From NCBI GenBank assembly GCA_035416745.1, contig DAOLNV010000012.1, positions 1 through 20,505 of the forward strand: a stretch of DNA of 20,505 bases, written 5' to 3'. The notes under the pieces are model-generated. The model saw only the letters and a list, made by a program, of their open reading frames with translations. It did not search any database and was not told where the DNA came from. This document shows, in pieces, positions 1 to 7,414 of the stretch; position 1 is the first letter of the stretch; every line of letters starts with the position of its first letter. The translations under genes were made by a program, and so were the position numbers. This DNA is from Candidatus Hydrogenedentota bacterium (GTDB lineage Bacteria; Hydrogenedentota; Hydrogenedentia; Hydrogenedentales; SLHB01).

Positions 1-1
1 T

Positions 2-28
2 GCGAAAAAGAAGGCTCGCGCCAAGTAA
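2..28 (+). CDS. C-terminal end of an unidentified lysine-rich protein (partial)
   Basis: Read in the frame starting at base 2, the first nine codons give A-K-K-K-A-R-A-K followed by TAA. A strong plus-strand hairpin terminator begins 37 bases after this stop, which supports a real gene end here. Lysine/alanine-rich tails occur on DNA-binding proteins, ribosomal proteins and other basic proteins, but eight residues cannot identify the family. The gene converges on the minus-strand gene that ends at 153. Confidence 0.4.
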   Translation, partial: AKKKARAK

Positions 29-65
29 GCTGCTTTTGCGCGAAGCCGCGATTTGTGCCAGACAC

Positions 66-100
66 CCCCGCGAAGCCCAGTGTTTCGCGGGGATTTCTTA
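66..100 (+). terminator. Rho-independent terminator
   Basis: A perfect 9-bp stem (CCCCGCGAA at 66-74 pairing with TTCGCGGGG at 84-92) encloses a 9-base loop and is followed by ATTTCTTA. The T-rich side is on the plus strand, so it terminates the gene that stops at 28. Read from the minus strand there is no T tract after the stem, so it would serve the convergent gene ending at 153 only weakly. Confidence 0.75.
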
Positions 101-152
101 TTTGCCTGGGAGAGAAAATCGCGGACGGCCGGGCCGCCGTATTTGAAACGCC

Positions 153-947
153 TCAGCCGGGTGGCGCGGCAATCTTCCCGGTCTCGCCGGGGGTTTCCGC
201 AGGGACTTTTCCGGGCATGTCCACGACTGCCCATCCGATGTGCTGCTTGTCTTCGATGGGTTTGGACTCTCCCCGCAGACATTTCCCATTGATCCAGAGC
301 GCGATCCCTTTCGAATAGTTGGGTTCGTAACGGCCGAGCAGGTTGAACGCCTCGTCCGTCTTCAACAATCCCTTTTGATCTTCATAACACCCGAACCACC
401 AGGCGCCATCAAACCAGCACACGGTTTGGATACCCTTTTTCGTGTATCCGCTCTGAATCACGTGCTGCTTGACGAAGTTCAGGTCTTTGTCGTACTCGTA
501 CGCATAATTCCCGTTGTACCCTTCCGGCAAGCCCCCAACGACAATGAACCTGCCGTCATGAAACGCCATGCCTCCCGCGCCATGCACTACTTCGGGCACC
601 GCTTTTTCCGACAACAGCGACAGATCACGGGCGTCGTATACATATATCCAGGAATCGGCTTGCCCGGGTTCCTGGTTGAATTGTCCAAGGTTCACCGCGA
701 CGTATACCTTGCCGTCAACGTACGTCAAATCGCCCTGATGAGTGGGCGCGGCGACAGCCTTGAGAATCGCGCCGGTCTTATCGGTCTTGACAATGGCCAC
801 CGTGAATGACCAGTAGATGTTCTGTTGTTCATCGGTGGCGATGCCTTGCAGATGGCCCCCGTACACGCCCGGACACGCGATTTCCTCGGCGCCGCATAAG
901 CGGCTGGCCGCAAGGGCGGTTGTGAAGACAAACAGGCACATGCGCAT
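153..947 (-). CDS. Secreted propeller-like hypothetical protein
   Basis: This 264-residue protein starts with a signal peptide (about residues 1-20, hydrophobic core then L-C-G-A before E-E). The cysteine context does not match a lipobox, so export to periplasm or exterior is more likely than lipidation. The body contains recurring beta-strand units of the type hydrophobic-Y-V-D/aromatic-x-D-G (for example TYVDGKVYVAV at 75-85, SWIYVYDARDL at 99-109, FHDGRFIVVGG at 129-139, WFDGAWWFGCYED at 178-190), which resemble NHL, SMP-30 or YVTN-type beta-propellers. No catalytic motif is evident and no function can be assigned. The start is supported by AGGAG eight bases upstream. It lies 67 bases behind the TIM-barrel gene on the same strand and is probably co-transcribed with it. 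The C-terminus is Pro/Gly-rich. Confidence 0.8.
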   Translation of the reverse strand: MRMCLFVFTTALAASRLCGAEEIACPGVYGGHLQGIATDEQQNIYWSFTVAIVKTDKTGAILKAVAAPTHQGDLTYVDGKVYVAVNLGQFNQEPGQADSWIYVYDARDLSLLSEKAVPEVVHGAGGMAFHDGRFIVVGGLPEGYNGNYAYEYDKDLNFVKQHVIQSGYTKKGIQTVCWFDGAWWFGCYEDQKGLLKTDEAFNLLGRYEPNYSKGIALWINGKCLRGESKPIEDKQHIGWAVVDMPGKVPAETPGETGKIAAPPG

Positions 948-1014
948 GAGAAGTTCTCCTGGGTTATTGGGGGAGTCTCAACGGATTCATATTCAGGTAA
1001 CGCAATCTCCGTGA

Positions 1015-1842
1015 CTATTCTGCGGCTGCGCCGGGCAGTTTTCCTGCTTTGGCCAGGCAGGCCTGCAAGAGGGTGATGTTTTCCTGGAGCATGTTCGGCT
1101 TGTGGTGTGGATAGATGCCGATACAGACCGCATCCTGGGGCCGCAGGTGTTGTGCCACAAACCACAGGGCTTCCTCGGGAGCGTTACGCCCCGCCGCCAT
1201 CACTTTGTAATGAATCACCGGTTTGTTGAGTTTCCGGATCAGCGCCCCCATACGTTCGCGGTCTTCGGCGCGAAACCACTCGGCCATACCGGTCTTCAAC
1301 TCAGCGCTCTTGTCGCGGTTGGCCGAGTTGTAATACGAGCACATGTAGAAATCCACATCAAGGTGGTCCTCCGCCCACTCGAACACTTGGGGGTTATGGC
1401 CGGCGATGCCCGCGGCGAGACCGGCGTCCTTAATCATGGCGATGGCGGCGGGGATGTCGTCGAGGTCACTGTGACTGAACCGGAAGTCCATGACGCCCCC
1501 GTGTATGAAGCACGCCCTCGCGCCGCCGTTGATGCCGTTCTGGATGCCCCTTGGAATGTCGCCCACCTCGGGACATGTCTGCGCGATCCATTGAATGCCT
1601 CCGCCCTCATCCCAATACTCGAGCAACATCCGCATGATGTGATGATCGGCGCGGCCCAGGTGGGTATTGACGCCGAGGGATTCCGCCTGCCGCAAGGTCT
1701 CTTTGATCCGGCGTGTTGTGAAATAGCGGCACATTTCCTTGTCTTTTTCGGTGGTCTGATGGGAGAACCCGCTGAATGGATTGCCCCCGATTATCATCCG
1801 GCTGACCGATACAGGGCCGAGCTTGACCTGATCAAGGATCAT
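1015..1842 (-). CDS. Uncharacterised TIM-barrel protein, aldo/keto-reductase-like
   Basis: The protein has 275 residues and no signal peptide, so it is probably cytoplasmic. The N-terminal strand and loop (MIIGGNPFSGFSHQ, about 16-29), the segment AESLGVNTHLGR (about 53-64) and the late KPVIHYKVMAAGR (about 207-219) follow the alternating strand/helix pattern of a TIM barrel and recall aldo/keto reductases. I cannot point to a complete Asp-Tyr-Lys-His catalytic tetrad, so activity is unassigned. Several His, Cys and Asp residues at strand ends (H61, H67-H68, H114, H149) could bind metal or substrate; that is inference. The start is well supported: GAAGGAG six bases before ATG, with an extended -10 promoter just upstream. 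It is the first gene of a two-gene unit with the secreted protein at 153-947. A sugar-phosphate isomerase/epimerase-like barrel is an alternative. Confidence 0.8.
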   Translation of the reverse strand: MILDQVKLGPVSVSRMIIGGNPFSGFSHQTTEKDKEMCRYFTTRRIKETLRQAESLGVNTHLGRADHHIMRMLLEYWDEGGGIQWIAQTCPEVGDIPRGIQNGINGGARACFIHGGVMDFRFSHSDLDDIPAAIAMIKDAGLAAGIAGHNPQVFEWAEDHLDVDFYMCSYYNSANRDKSAELKTGMAEWFRAEDRERMGALIRKLNKPVIHYKVMAAGRNAPEEALWFVAQHLRPQDAVCIGIYPHHKPNMLQENITLLQACLAKAGKLPGAAAE

Positions 1843-1866
1843 GACGCGCTCCTTCTTGTGGGCGCC

Positions 1867-1875
1867 ATTGTACCA
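1867..1875 (-). promoter_or_regulatory. Extended -10 promoter of the TIM-barrel gene
   Basis: Read on the minus strand the sequence is TGGTACAAT, which fits an extended -10 element (TG, one base, then TACAAT, five of six matches to TATAAT). No convincing -35 hexamer lies 16-18 bases upstream, as is usual for extended -10 promoters. Initiation about seven bases downstream would leave a leader of roughly 20 bases carrying the GAAGGAG ribosome site. Confidence 0.5.
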
Positions 1876-2090
1876 TGAGTCTACGGCGACCGACGCGTCT
1901 GCCGGTCTCGGTCGACGTGCAGCGCAGGGTCTATTTCATGCCGAGGCGCGGGGAACACAGGAAAAGGGACGAAACGCCTGGGAGGACGCACACGTATAAC
2001 AACTCCTCTTCCTGGCGTTCTCTAAGTATCCGTGTGAGACCGTTTCCTGCCGTGGAGACGTCCTTCCGGCGTGGGCGCGGTCTGAGGCAG
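1876..2090. other. Non-coding spacer between the M48 gene and the TIM-barrel unit
   Basis: This stretch separates the stop of the metalloprotease gene from the promoter of the next minus-strand unit. I see no hairpin followed by a T tract and no credible coding frame; overlapping plus-strand frames continue through the neighbouring genes as shadows. Confidence 0.5.
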
Positions 2091-2897
2091 CTACTTCAAG
2101 CGTGCGAGGGCCTTCTGATTGTACCGCTCCACGTAGAGGGGACTATCCTGCTGCTCGGCCAGGGGGTACCTCTGCAGGAGCGTTTGCAGCCGCACGTGCC
2201 GCTCCTGGGTTGGGGGGTGGGAGGCAAAGATGGGAAGAGGGTTGCCGCCGCCGGCACGCTGTTCCTCGGCCATCAGTTTCTCCATGAACGAGACCATGGC
2301 TGCCGGCTGATAGCCCGCGCGATACAGGAATTCCATGCCGAGCGCGTCTGCTTCCCGCTCGTTCTCACGGCTGTAGTAGCTGAGAACGCCTTGTCCAAAA
2401 ACGCCGGACGCGATCTTGGCCAGCGTACCGGGGTCTTCGCCGAGCAGAAGTTGCGTCAACAGGCTATACCCGTATTGCTTTGTCAGTGCTTCGCCGTGGT
2501 GGTGGGCGGCGACATGGGCGACCTCGTGGGCCATCACGCTGGCAAGCTCCGCCTCGTTTTCGCAAATCTTCATCAAGCCCGTATATACGTACATGTGTCC
2601 CCCCGGCAACGCGAAGGCGTTTACCGTGTCGGGATTGTCAATCACCGTGAAGTTGTACGTTACATCCTGGCGCGTAGCCACGCTTGCTACCCGTGCGCCA
2701 ATTTCCGAGACGTAGGCCTGCAGTTCCGCGTCCGTGGAGACCTTTTCCTGTTTCTCGATTTCGGTGGAGAGTTCGTTGCCGAGTTCGATCTCCTGCGGGG
2801 TGGACAGAATGTTTATGTTAAAAGGTTCCCCTTCAAGGGTCATGCAGCCTGCCGCGAGGAAGGCGCACGGCACAAGCATGAGAAGAGTCTTACGCAT
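2091..2897 (-). CDS. M48-family zinc metalloprotease, lipoprotein
   Basis: The 268-residue protein begins with a lipoprotein signal (lipobox L-A-A-G-C, lipidated Cys18), placing it in the periplasm anchored to a membrane. The zinc site is intact: HEVAH at 124-128 gives two His ligands and the catalytic Glu125, and ENEREAD at 178-184 gives the third ligand, Glu180. A SHPPT motif at 226-230 matches the conserved late His-Pro of BepA/LoiP-like M48 proteases. It lacks the C-terminal TPR domain of BepA, so it is closer in size to LoiP or YcaL. Such proteases degrade or quality-control misassembled envelope proteins; the substrate here is unknown. It follows hisC by 50 bases on the same strand with no terminator between, so it may be co-transcribed. 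The ribosome site is weak (AAAGG about eight bases upstream). Confidence 0.93.
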   Translation of the reverse strand: MRKTLLMLVPCAFLAAGCMTLEGEPFNINILSTPQEIELGNELSTEIEKQEKVSTDAELQAYVSEIGARVASVATRQDVTYNFTVIDNPDTVNAFALPGGHMYVYTGLMKICENEAELASVMAHEVAHVAAHHHGEALTKQYGYSLLTQLLLGEDPGTLAKIASGVFGQGVLSYYSRENEREADALGMEFLYRAGYQPAAMVSFMEKLMAEEQRAGGGNPLPIFASHPPTQERHVRLQTLLQRYPLAEQQDSPLYVERYNQKALARLK

Positions 2898-2947
2898 GAC
2901 GGTGCCTTTCGTTTGGGCCGATTATTCAGCGCACAGCCTATGGTACG

Positions 2948-3997
2948 CTACTTCACGATATGGCGCAACGCCGTAATGAGGGCATCCATCTCGCCGTCCG
3001 TGCCGATAGTGATGCGCAAGGCATCTCGCAGCCGCGGGGCGTCAAAATAGCGGACAAATATCTTGTGATTTCGGAGCTTTTCGAAGATGGTTCGGGCGCC
3101 GGGCTTTTTGTCCCAGCGGGCAAGGACGAAATTCGATTGAGACGGCGTCACCTCAAAACCAAGCTCCTGGAGGGCGCCGGTGGCGCGTTTTCGAGTTGCC
3201 GCCACGCGCGAAGCGTTCCGCTTCATGTGTTCACAGTCGTTCAGGGCAGCAAGCCCTACGGCTTGTGTCACTGCGTTGAGGTTGTAGGAATCCTTGGTTT
3301 TCAGAAACTCCTCGATAATCGCGGGATTCGCGACTGCCAGTCCGAGGCGCAATCCCGCCAGGCTGAATGACTTAGAGAATGTCCGCATCACAATGGCGTT
3401 TTCGTGGCGCGCCGGAAAGTCCATGCAATTGTCGTCTGCAAAATCCACGTACGCCTCGTCGATCACAACGAGCCCGTTGAATTCGGCGCAGAGCCGTTCG
3501 ACGTCCTCCCGCGGCACGCACACGCCCGTTGGAGCGTTCGGCCTTGGCAGGAAGCACATGCGCCCCCTGCACCCGAAGAACGATTCCGGCAGTTGATACG
3601 CGTCGTCCAGTTCTATCGCCTCCACCCGCGCGCCGTGCAGTTTGGCCAGGGTTTCGTAGAGCGTATAGGTCGGGTAGGTGGTTAGTATGGTGTCCCCGGG
3701 GTCCGCGAAGGTGCGGACCGCCATGGCCAGCAATTCATCCATGCCGTTGCCCGCCACCACCCACTCGGCTCCTGAGTAATGCTGAATCTCCGCCCATTTG
3801 GCGCGGAGAGCAGTTGCCAGCGGGTCAGGATACTTCCGCAGGGCGTCGGCTGCTATCGCCTTCAACGCTTCGAGCGCCATGGGGGAGGGGGGATAGGGGT
3901 TCTCGTTGGTGTTCAGTTTGATAATGTTGGGATCTTTGGGCTGTTCGCCTGGAACGTATCCCTCGACGTCTTTAAGCAATGCGCGCGCGTGCTTCAC
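2948..3997 (-). CDS. hisC: Histidinol-phosphate aminotransferase
   Basis: HisC is a cytoplasmic PLP enzyme that transfers an amino group from glutamate to imidazole-acetol phosphate in histidine synthesis. The 349-residue length is typical. Visible fold-type I motifs are LNTNENPYPP (28-37), the PLP-pyridine-binding Asp in VVIDEAYVDF (Asp180), RTFSKSFSLAGLRLG (205-219) with the Schiff-base Lys209, and a C-terminal LRITIGT (327-333). The loop usually written N-P-N-N-P-T-G reads R-P-N-A-P-T-G (152-158), so Ala155 stands where Asn is common. The start codon is GTG, overlapping the hisD stop as GTGA, with GGAG eight bases upstream inside hisD; this implies translational coupling. A related class-II aminotransferase is possible in principle, but adjacency to hisD makes HisC the clear choice. 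Confidence 0.96.
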   Translation of the reverse strand: MKHARALLKDVEGYVPGEQPKDPNIIKLNTNENPYPPSPMALEALKAIAADALRKYPDPLATALRAKWAEIQHYSGAEWVVAGNGMDELLAMAVRTFADPGDTILTTYPTYTLYETLAKLHGARVEAIELDDAYQLPESFFGCRGRMCFLPRPNAPTGVCVPREDVERLCAEFNGLVVIDEAYVDFADDNCMDFPARHENAIVMRTFSKSFSLAGLRLGLAVANPAIIEEFLKTKDSYNLNAVTQAVGLAALNDCEHMKRNASRVAATRKRATGALQELGFEVTPSQSNFVLARWDKKPGARTIFEKLRNHKIFVRYFDAPRLRDALRITIGTDGEMDALITALRHIVK

Positions 3998-5301
3998 TTT
4001 CTGATCTCCACGGCGCGGGCGTGAGCTGTCAGGCCCTCCGCCGTTGCCAGCTTTATGATGTCTTCGGCGTCCTTTTGCAGCCGCGTCTTCGAATAGGAGA
4101 CGTAGTTGGTGACTTTGCGGAAATCCTCCGCCGACAACGGCGAAGAAAACCGTGCCCGCCTGCCAGTCGGCAGAATGTGGTTAGGACCGGCGTAGTAATC
4201 GGTCACGGCCACGGGTGTCCCGCCTCCTAACATCACGGCGCCCGCGTTTTCAATTCTCTCGAAGACCGCAACCGGTTCCTCGGCTTGGATCGACAAGTGT
4301 TCCGGGGCCAGCACGTTGGTCAGGCGGATGGCGCCCTGCAGATCGGGCACCACATAGGCCAGGCCGAACGCATCGAGCGAGGCGCGAATCGTCGCCGCCC
4401 GCGACAGGAGCTCCAGCTCTTCCTCGACAACCGCAGCGACCTTTGGCGGCAGATCCGCGGACGGCGTAACCAGGATCGCCACCGAGTCGGGGTTGTGTTC
4501 CGCTTGGGCGAGCATCTCCGCGGCAACCTCTCTGGGGTTCGCCTTCGCATCGGCCAGCACCACAACTTCGGAAGGGCCCGCTTCCATGTCGATTGCACAT
4601 ACCGACGACACGAGCCGCTTTGCCAGGGTCACGTAGATGTTCCCCGGCCCGGTGATTTTGGGCACCGCGGGAACCATGCGGGTGCCGTATGCCAGCGCCG
4701 CAATGGACTGCGCGCCGCCGACTCGGAACACGCGGGTCGCGCCGGCGATTCTTGCCGCGGCGAGCACCAGCGGATGGATCGTCCCATTGTAAGATGGGGG
4801 AGAGACCATGATGATCTCATTAACCCCGGCCACCGATGCCGGCACAATATTCATCAGTACCGACGAAGGGTAAAACGCCGTCGCGCCCGGCACATAGACC
4901 CCCACACGCTCCAAGGGCGTGATGCGGCGGCCCAAGACCGTTCCGTCCTTGGAGGTCACTTCCCACGACTGGCGCAATTCCCGCGAATGAAATGCCCGTA
5001 TATTGTCGAGAGCGCGTTCCAACGCGCCCACCAGGTCACGGTCAACTTCGTCGAAAGCCGCGCCGATCTCCTCAGGCGAAACTTCGAATTCCGAGGGGGC
5101 CAGGGTCACGTTGTCGAATCTCCTGGTGAATTCCGCAACGGCCTCATCACCCCGCGCGCGGACTTCCTCAACAATCGCCCGCGTGGAATCGAGTTGTTGG
5201 GCGAGATGTTCTTCTCCCCCCGCGGACGCTTCCTCGCCCCGCTCGATCGCCCGGATGACTTTTTCCAGCTCGCTCTCGTTCGTAATCGTTACGGTTCGCA
5301 T
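3994..5301 (-). CDS. hisD: Histidinol dehydrogenase
   Basis: HisD carries out the last two steps of histidine biosynthesis, the NAD-dependent four-electron oxidation of L-histidinol to L-histidine, as a cytoplasmic zinc homodimer. The 435-residue length is standard. Motifs seen are ERVGVYVPGATAFYPSS (131-147), KITGPGNIYV (215-224), EAGPSEVVVLAD (240-251), the zinc-ligand region AQAEH (265-269, Gln266 and His269), the catalytic Glu-His pair in APEHLS (Glu334, His335), TDYYAGPNHILPT (367-379) with Asp368, and the C-terminal ligand His427. The start follows GGAG with six-base spacing. It sits 103 bases after murA and overlaps hisC by 4 bases. Confidence 0.98.
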   Translation of the reverse strand: MRTVTITNESELEKVIRAIERGEEASAGGEEHLAQQLDSTRAIVEEVRARGDEAVAEFTRRFDNVTLAPSEFEVSPEEIGAAFDEVDRDLVGALERALDNIRAFHSRELRQSWEVTSKDGTVLGRRITPLERVGVYVPGATAFYPSSVLMNIVPASVAGVNEIIMVSPPSYNGTIHPLVLAAARIAGATRVFRVGGAQSIAALAYGTRMVPAVPKITGPGNIYVTLAKRLVSSVCAIDMEAGPSEVVVLADAKANPREVAAEMLAQAEHNPDSVAILVTPSADLPPKVAAVVEEELELLSRAATIRASLDAFGLAYVVPDLQGAIRLTNVLAPEHLSIQAEEPVAVFERIENAGAVMLGGGTPVAVTDYYAGPNHILPTGRRARFSSPLSAEDFRKVTNYVSYSKTRLQKDAEDIIKLATAEGLTAHARAVEIRK

Positions 5302-5379
5302 ATACCTCTCCCTCTAGTCGGCCCGTAGGAACCGCGCGCTATGCATACAGCAGGGACCGCAGGCCGCCCGCGAGATGGT

Positions 5380-5391
5380 TTTTCCGGAAAA
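5380..5391. repeat. Perfect 12-bp palindrome in the murA-hisD gap
   Basis: TTTTCCGGAAAA is a perfect inverted repeat without a loop, lying 14 bases after the murA stop. It could be a protein-binding site or part of a small mRNA hairpin; nothing in the sequence identifies a regulator, and a chance palindrome is possible. Confidence 0.3.
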
Positions 5392-5404
5392 GACCGGGGC
5401 CTTC

Positions 5405-6655
5405 CTACCGCACGCGCTGGATGTCCGCCCCGAGTGCGCTCAGACGTTCCTCGATACGCTCATAGCCCCGGTCGATATGATACACGCGCGCGACGGCGGT
5501 TTCCCCTTTCTCCGCGACCAGGCCGGCAATGACCAAGGCGGCGCTTGCGCGCAAGTCCGACGCCATCACCGGCGCTCCGCTCAAGCTTTTCACGCCGCGC
5601 ACGATCGCCGCGTTGCCGTCGAGATCGATGTCCGCACCCATGCGGGCGAGTTCGGCTACCTGCATGAAACGATTCTCGAACACCGTCTCTCGGATGACGC
5701 TTACGCCTTCGGCCACGCACAGCATGGCCATCGTCTGCGCCTGCAAGTCGGTGGGAAAGCCGGGGAATGGCTGGGTTGTGATGTCGGTGCTCTTGAACCC
5801 GTTGGTCGCCCGGGCGCGGATGCGTTCGCCGAGGATCTCGACCTCCGCGCCGGTCTCACGCAGTTTCTTGAGGAAACTCGCGAGATGGTCCGCGCAGGCA
5901 TTCTGCACCGTCACGTCGCCGTGGGTGGCGACTCCCGCCAGGAGGAACGTCCCTGTTTCGATCCGGTCCGGGATGACCGCGTGCTCCGTTCCCGCCAGGG
6001 CGTCCACGCCCACTATAGTGATAAGGTCGGTGCCCGCACCGGAGATCCGTGCCCCCATGTTATTGAGAAACGCCGCCAAATCCACAATTTCAGGTTCGCG
6101 CGCGACGTTGCTGAGCCTGGTCACGCCTTGGGCGCGGCAAGCGGCCATGAGAAGGTTTTCGGTGGCTCCGACGCTCGGGTAGTCCAGCGCGAAGTCGGCT
6201 CCTTTCAAGCGTCCTTGCGCGACGACATAGCCTTCTTCGATCGTTATGGAGGCCCCGAGAGCCTCGAGGCCGGCGAGATGGATATCGACGGGCCGTGTCC
6301 CGATTGCACATCCGCCCGGCAGCGATACCCGCGCCTTCCCGAAGCGGCCCAACAGAGGTCCCAGCACGAAGAACGAAGCCCGCATCTTCCGCACGAGGTC
6401 ATACGGCGCCTCCTGGGTCCCCACCACAGAGGCATCCAGGTTCATCGAGCGGCCCGTGAAATCAATCCGCATGCCCATGCCTGACAGAATCTTGTCCATG
6501 GTGAAAATGTCATGAAGGCAGGGGACGTTATGGAGGAGGCACGGTTCCTCGGAAAGCAGTGCCGCCGCCATTAGCGGCAGCGCCGCGTTTTTCGCGCCGC
6601 GCACATACACGGTGCCGTGAAGCGGGCGGCCGCCCCGAATCAAGATCTTGTCCAT
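5405..6655 (-). CDS. murA: UDP-N-acetylglucosamine 1-carboxyvinyltransferase (MurA)
   Basis: MurA transfers enolpyruvyl from phosphoenolpyruvate to UDP-GlcNAc, the first committed step of peptidoglycan synthesis, in the cytoplasm. The 416-residue length matches the family. RGAKNAALP (19-27) carries the conserved Lys22 and Asn23, and LPGGCAIGTRPVD (111-123) carries Cys115, the residue alkylated by fosfomycin, so the protein is of the fosfomycin-sensitive Cys type rather than the Asp variant. GFPTDLQAQ holds the general-base Asp, and HIDRGYERIEERL near the end holds the conserved Arg. No good Shine-Dalgarno precedes the ATG; the start was chosen by alignment to the family N-terminus. A strong terminator ends 46 bases upstream, so its promoter must be very close or within that hairpin, unless expression relies on read-through. 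Confidence 0.98.
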   Translation of the reverse strand: MDKILIRGGRPLHGTVYVRGAKNAALPLMAAALLSEEPCLLHNVPCLHDIFTMDKILSGMGMRIDFTGRSMNLDASVVGTQEAPYDLVRKMRASFFVLGPLLGRFGKARVSLPGGCAIGTRPVDIHLAGLEALGASITIEEGYVVAQGRLKGADFALDYPSVGATENLLMAACRAQGVTRLSNVAREPEIVDLAAFLNNMGARISGAGTDLITIVGVDALAGTEHAVIPDRIETGTFLLAGVATHGDVTVQNACADHLASFLKKLRETGAEVEILGERIRARATNGFKSTDITTQPFPGFPTDLQAQTMAMLCVAEGVSVIRETVFENRFMQVAELARMGADIDLDGNAAIVRGVKSLSGAPVMASDLRASAALVIAGLVAEKGETAVARVYHIDRGYERIEERLSALGADIQRVR

Positions 6656-6701
6656 ACCGGTGGCTCTGCTCCGTTACCCGGGGGAGGGGAACCCTGCCTC
6701 G

Positions 6702-6738
6702 AAAAAAACAGGCCCAAAGCCCCGGGAGGCTCTGGGCC
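6702..6738 (-). terminator. Rho-independent terminator after secG
   Basis: On the minus strand an 11-bp stem (GGCCCAGAGCC with GGCTTTGGGCC, one G-U pair) encloses a 6-base loop and is followed directly by TGTTTTTTT. It begins 25 bases past the secG stop and ends 46 bases before murA, marking the end of the tpiA-secG transcription unit. Confidence 0.9.
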
Positions 6739-6762
6739 GCAACACCAGTCTTCTGAAGGTCT

Positions 6763-7326
6763 CTACTGATTGGCGGCCGGGGGCGATGCCTCCCCGGCGT
6801 CGCCTGCGGGCGTCTCTGCGGTAGATTGATCCGCAACGGGCGCCGGAGGTTCCACGGTCACGGTCTGTGGCGCGGGCTGCTCGGGCGCCGCTTCCTCGAC
6901 GGTAACCGAGGGAACCGCTCCAGCTCCTTCGTTCGCCGGAGCCACCGGGACCACGCCGGCTGCTTCGCCCTCAGCAGCTGCCGGGGCCGCGCCGATACCA
7001 CCCTCGTCGTAACCGCTCATGTCGACGGTCTCTGTTTCGACCAATTCTGGGGCCTGACCCTTCGAGATTCGCCCCGAAAGAAGCGACATTCCCATGGCGA
7101 GCAGGAGGAACATGCCTGCCATGACGTAGGTCAGCTTTACGGGCAGGCTCTTGCTCATGCGGGGCCCGAACACCGTGTCCGCCCCGCCGCCGCCGAGGCC
7201 AAACGCACCCGCGAAGCCCACGCCTTTGCCCTTCTGAACCAGAACGACGAAGATCAATCCCAGGCATGCGGGAACGTACAGAATCACGCAAACCCACCAC
7301 AACCAATCAAAGAGTGAACCTAACAT
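6763..7326 (-). CDS. secG: Preprotein translocase subunit SecG with long C-terminal tail
   Basis: SecG is the small auxiliary subunit of the SecYEG channel in the inner membrane. Residues 8-30 form the first membrane helix, followed by the diagnostic loop VQKGKGVGFAGAFG then a glycine run (30-48) and a second helix at about 63-84. Most SecG proteins have roughly 75-115 residues; this one has 187, because a tail from about residue 86 is dominated by Ala, Pro, Glu, Val and Thr. In the classical topology that tail would be periplasmic. The start gives a sensible N-terminus, although the ribosome site is mediocre (GAGG three bases, or AGGA eleven bases, upstream). It lies 88 bases after tpiA, a pairing seen in many genomes, and is followed by a strong terminator. 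Confidence 0.95.
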   Translation of the reverse strand: MLGSLFDWLWWVCVILYVPACLGLIFVVLVQKGKGVGFAGAFGLGGGGADTVFGPRMSKSLPVKLTYVMAGMFLLLAMGMSLLSGRISKGQAPELVETETVDMSGYDEGGIGAAPAAAEGEAAGVVPVAPANEGAGAVPSVTVEEAAPEQPAPQTVTVEPPAPVADQSTAETPAGDAGEASPPAANQ

Positions 7327-7414
7327 CCGCCTCGATGTCCTATCGGGCCGCCCGTTTTCGTTTCGGCCGCGCCGGGCCGGATTGCGGGTCGTCCCATGAT
7401 GATGCCTTGCCCTG

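Noticed and set aside
1875..3050. 391-codon plus-strand open frame across the M48 gene and the spacer
   Set aside because: It is antisense to the well-supported metalloprotease gene, is Arg-rich, and has no domain or ribosome site.
4285..5328. 347-codon plus-strand open frame opposite hisD
   Set aside because: It is the antisense shadow of hisD, a GC-rich effect; the translation is rich in Arg, His and Gly with no domain, while hisD on the other strand has every family motif.
5375..6484. 369-codon plus-strand open frame opposite murA
   Set aside because: It is an antisense shadow of murA with His/Arg-rich composition and no recognisable motif.
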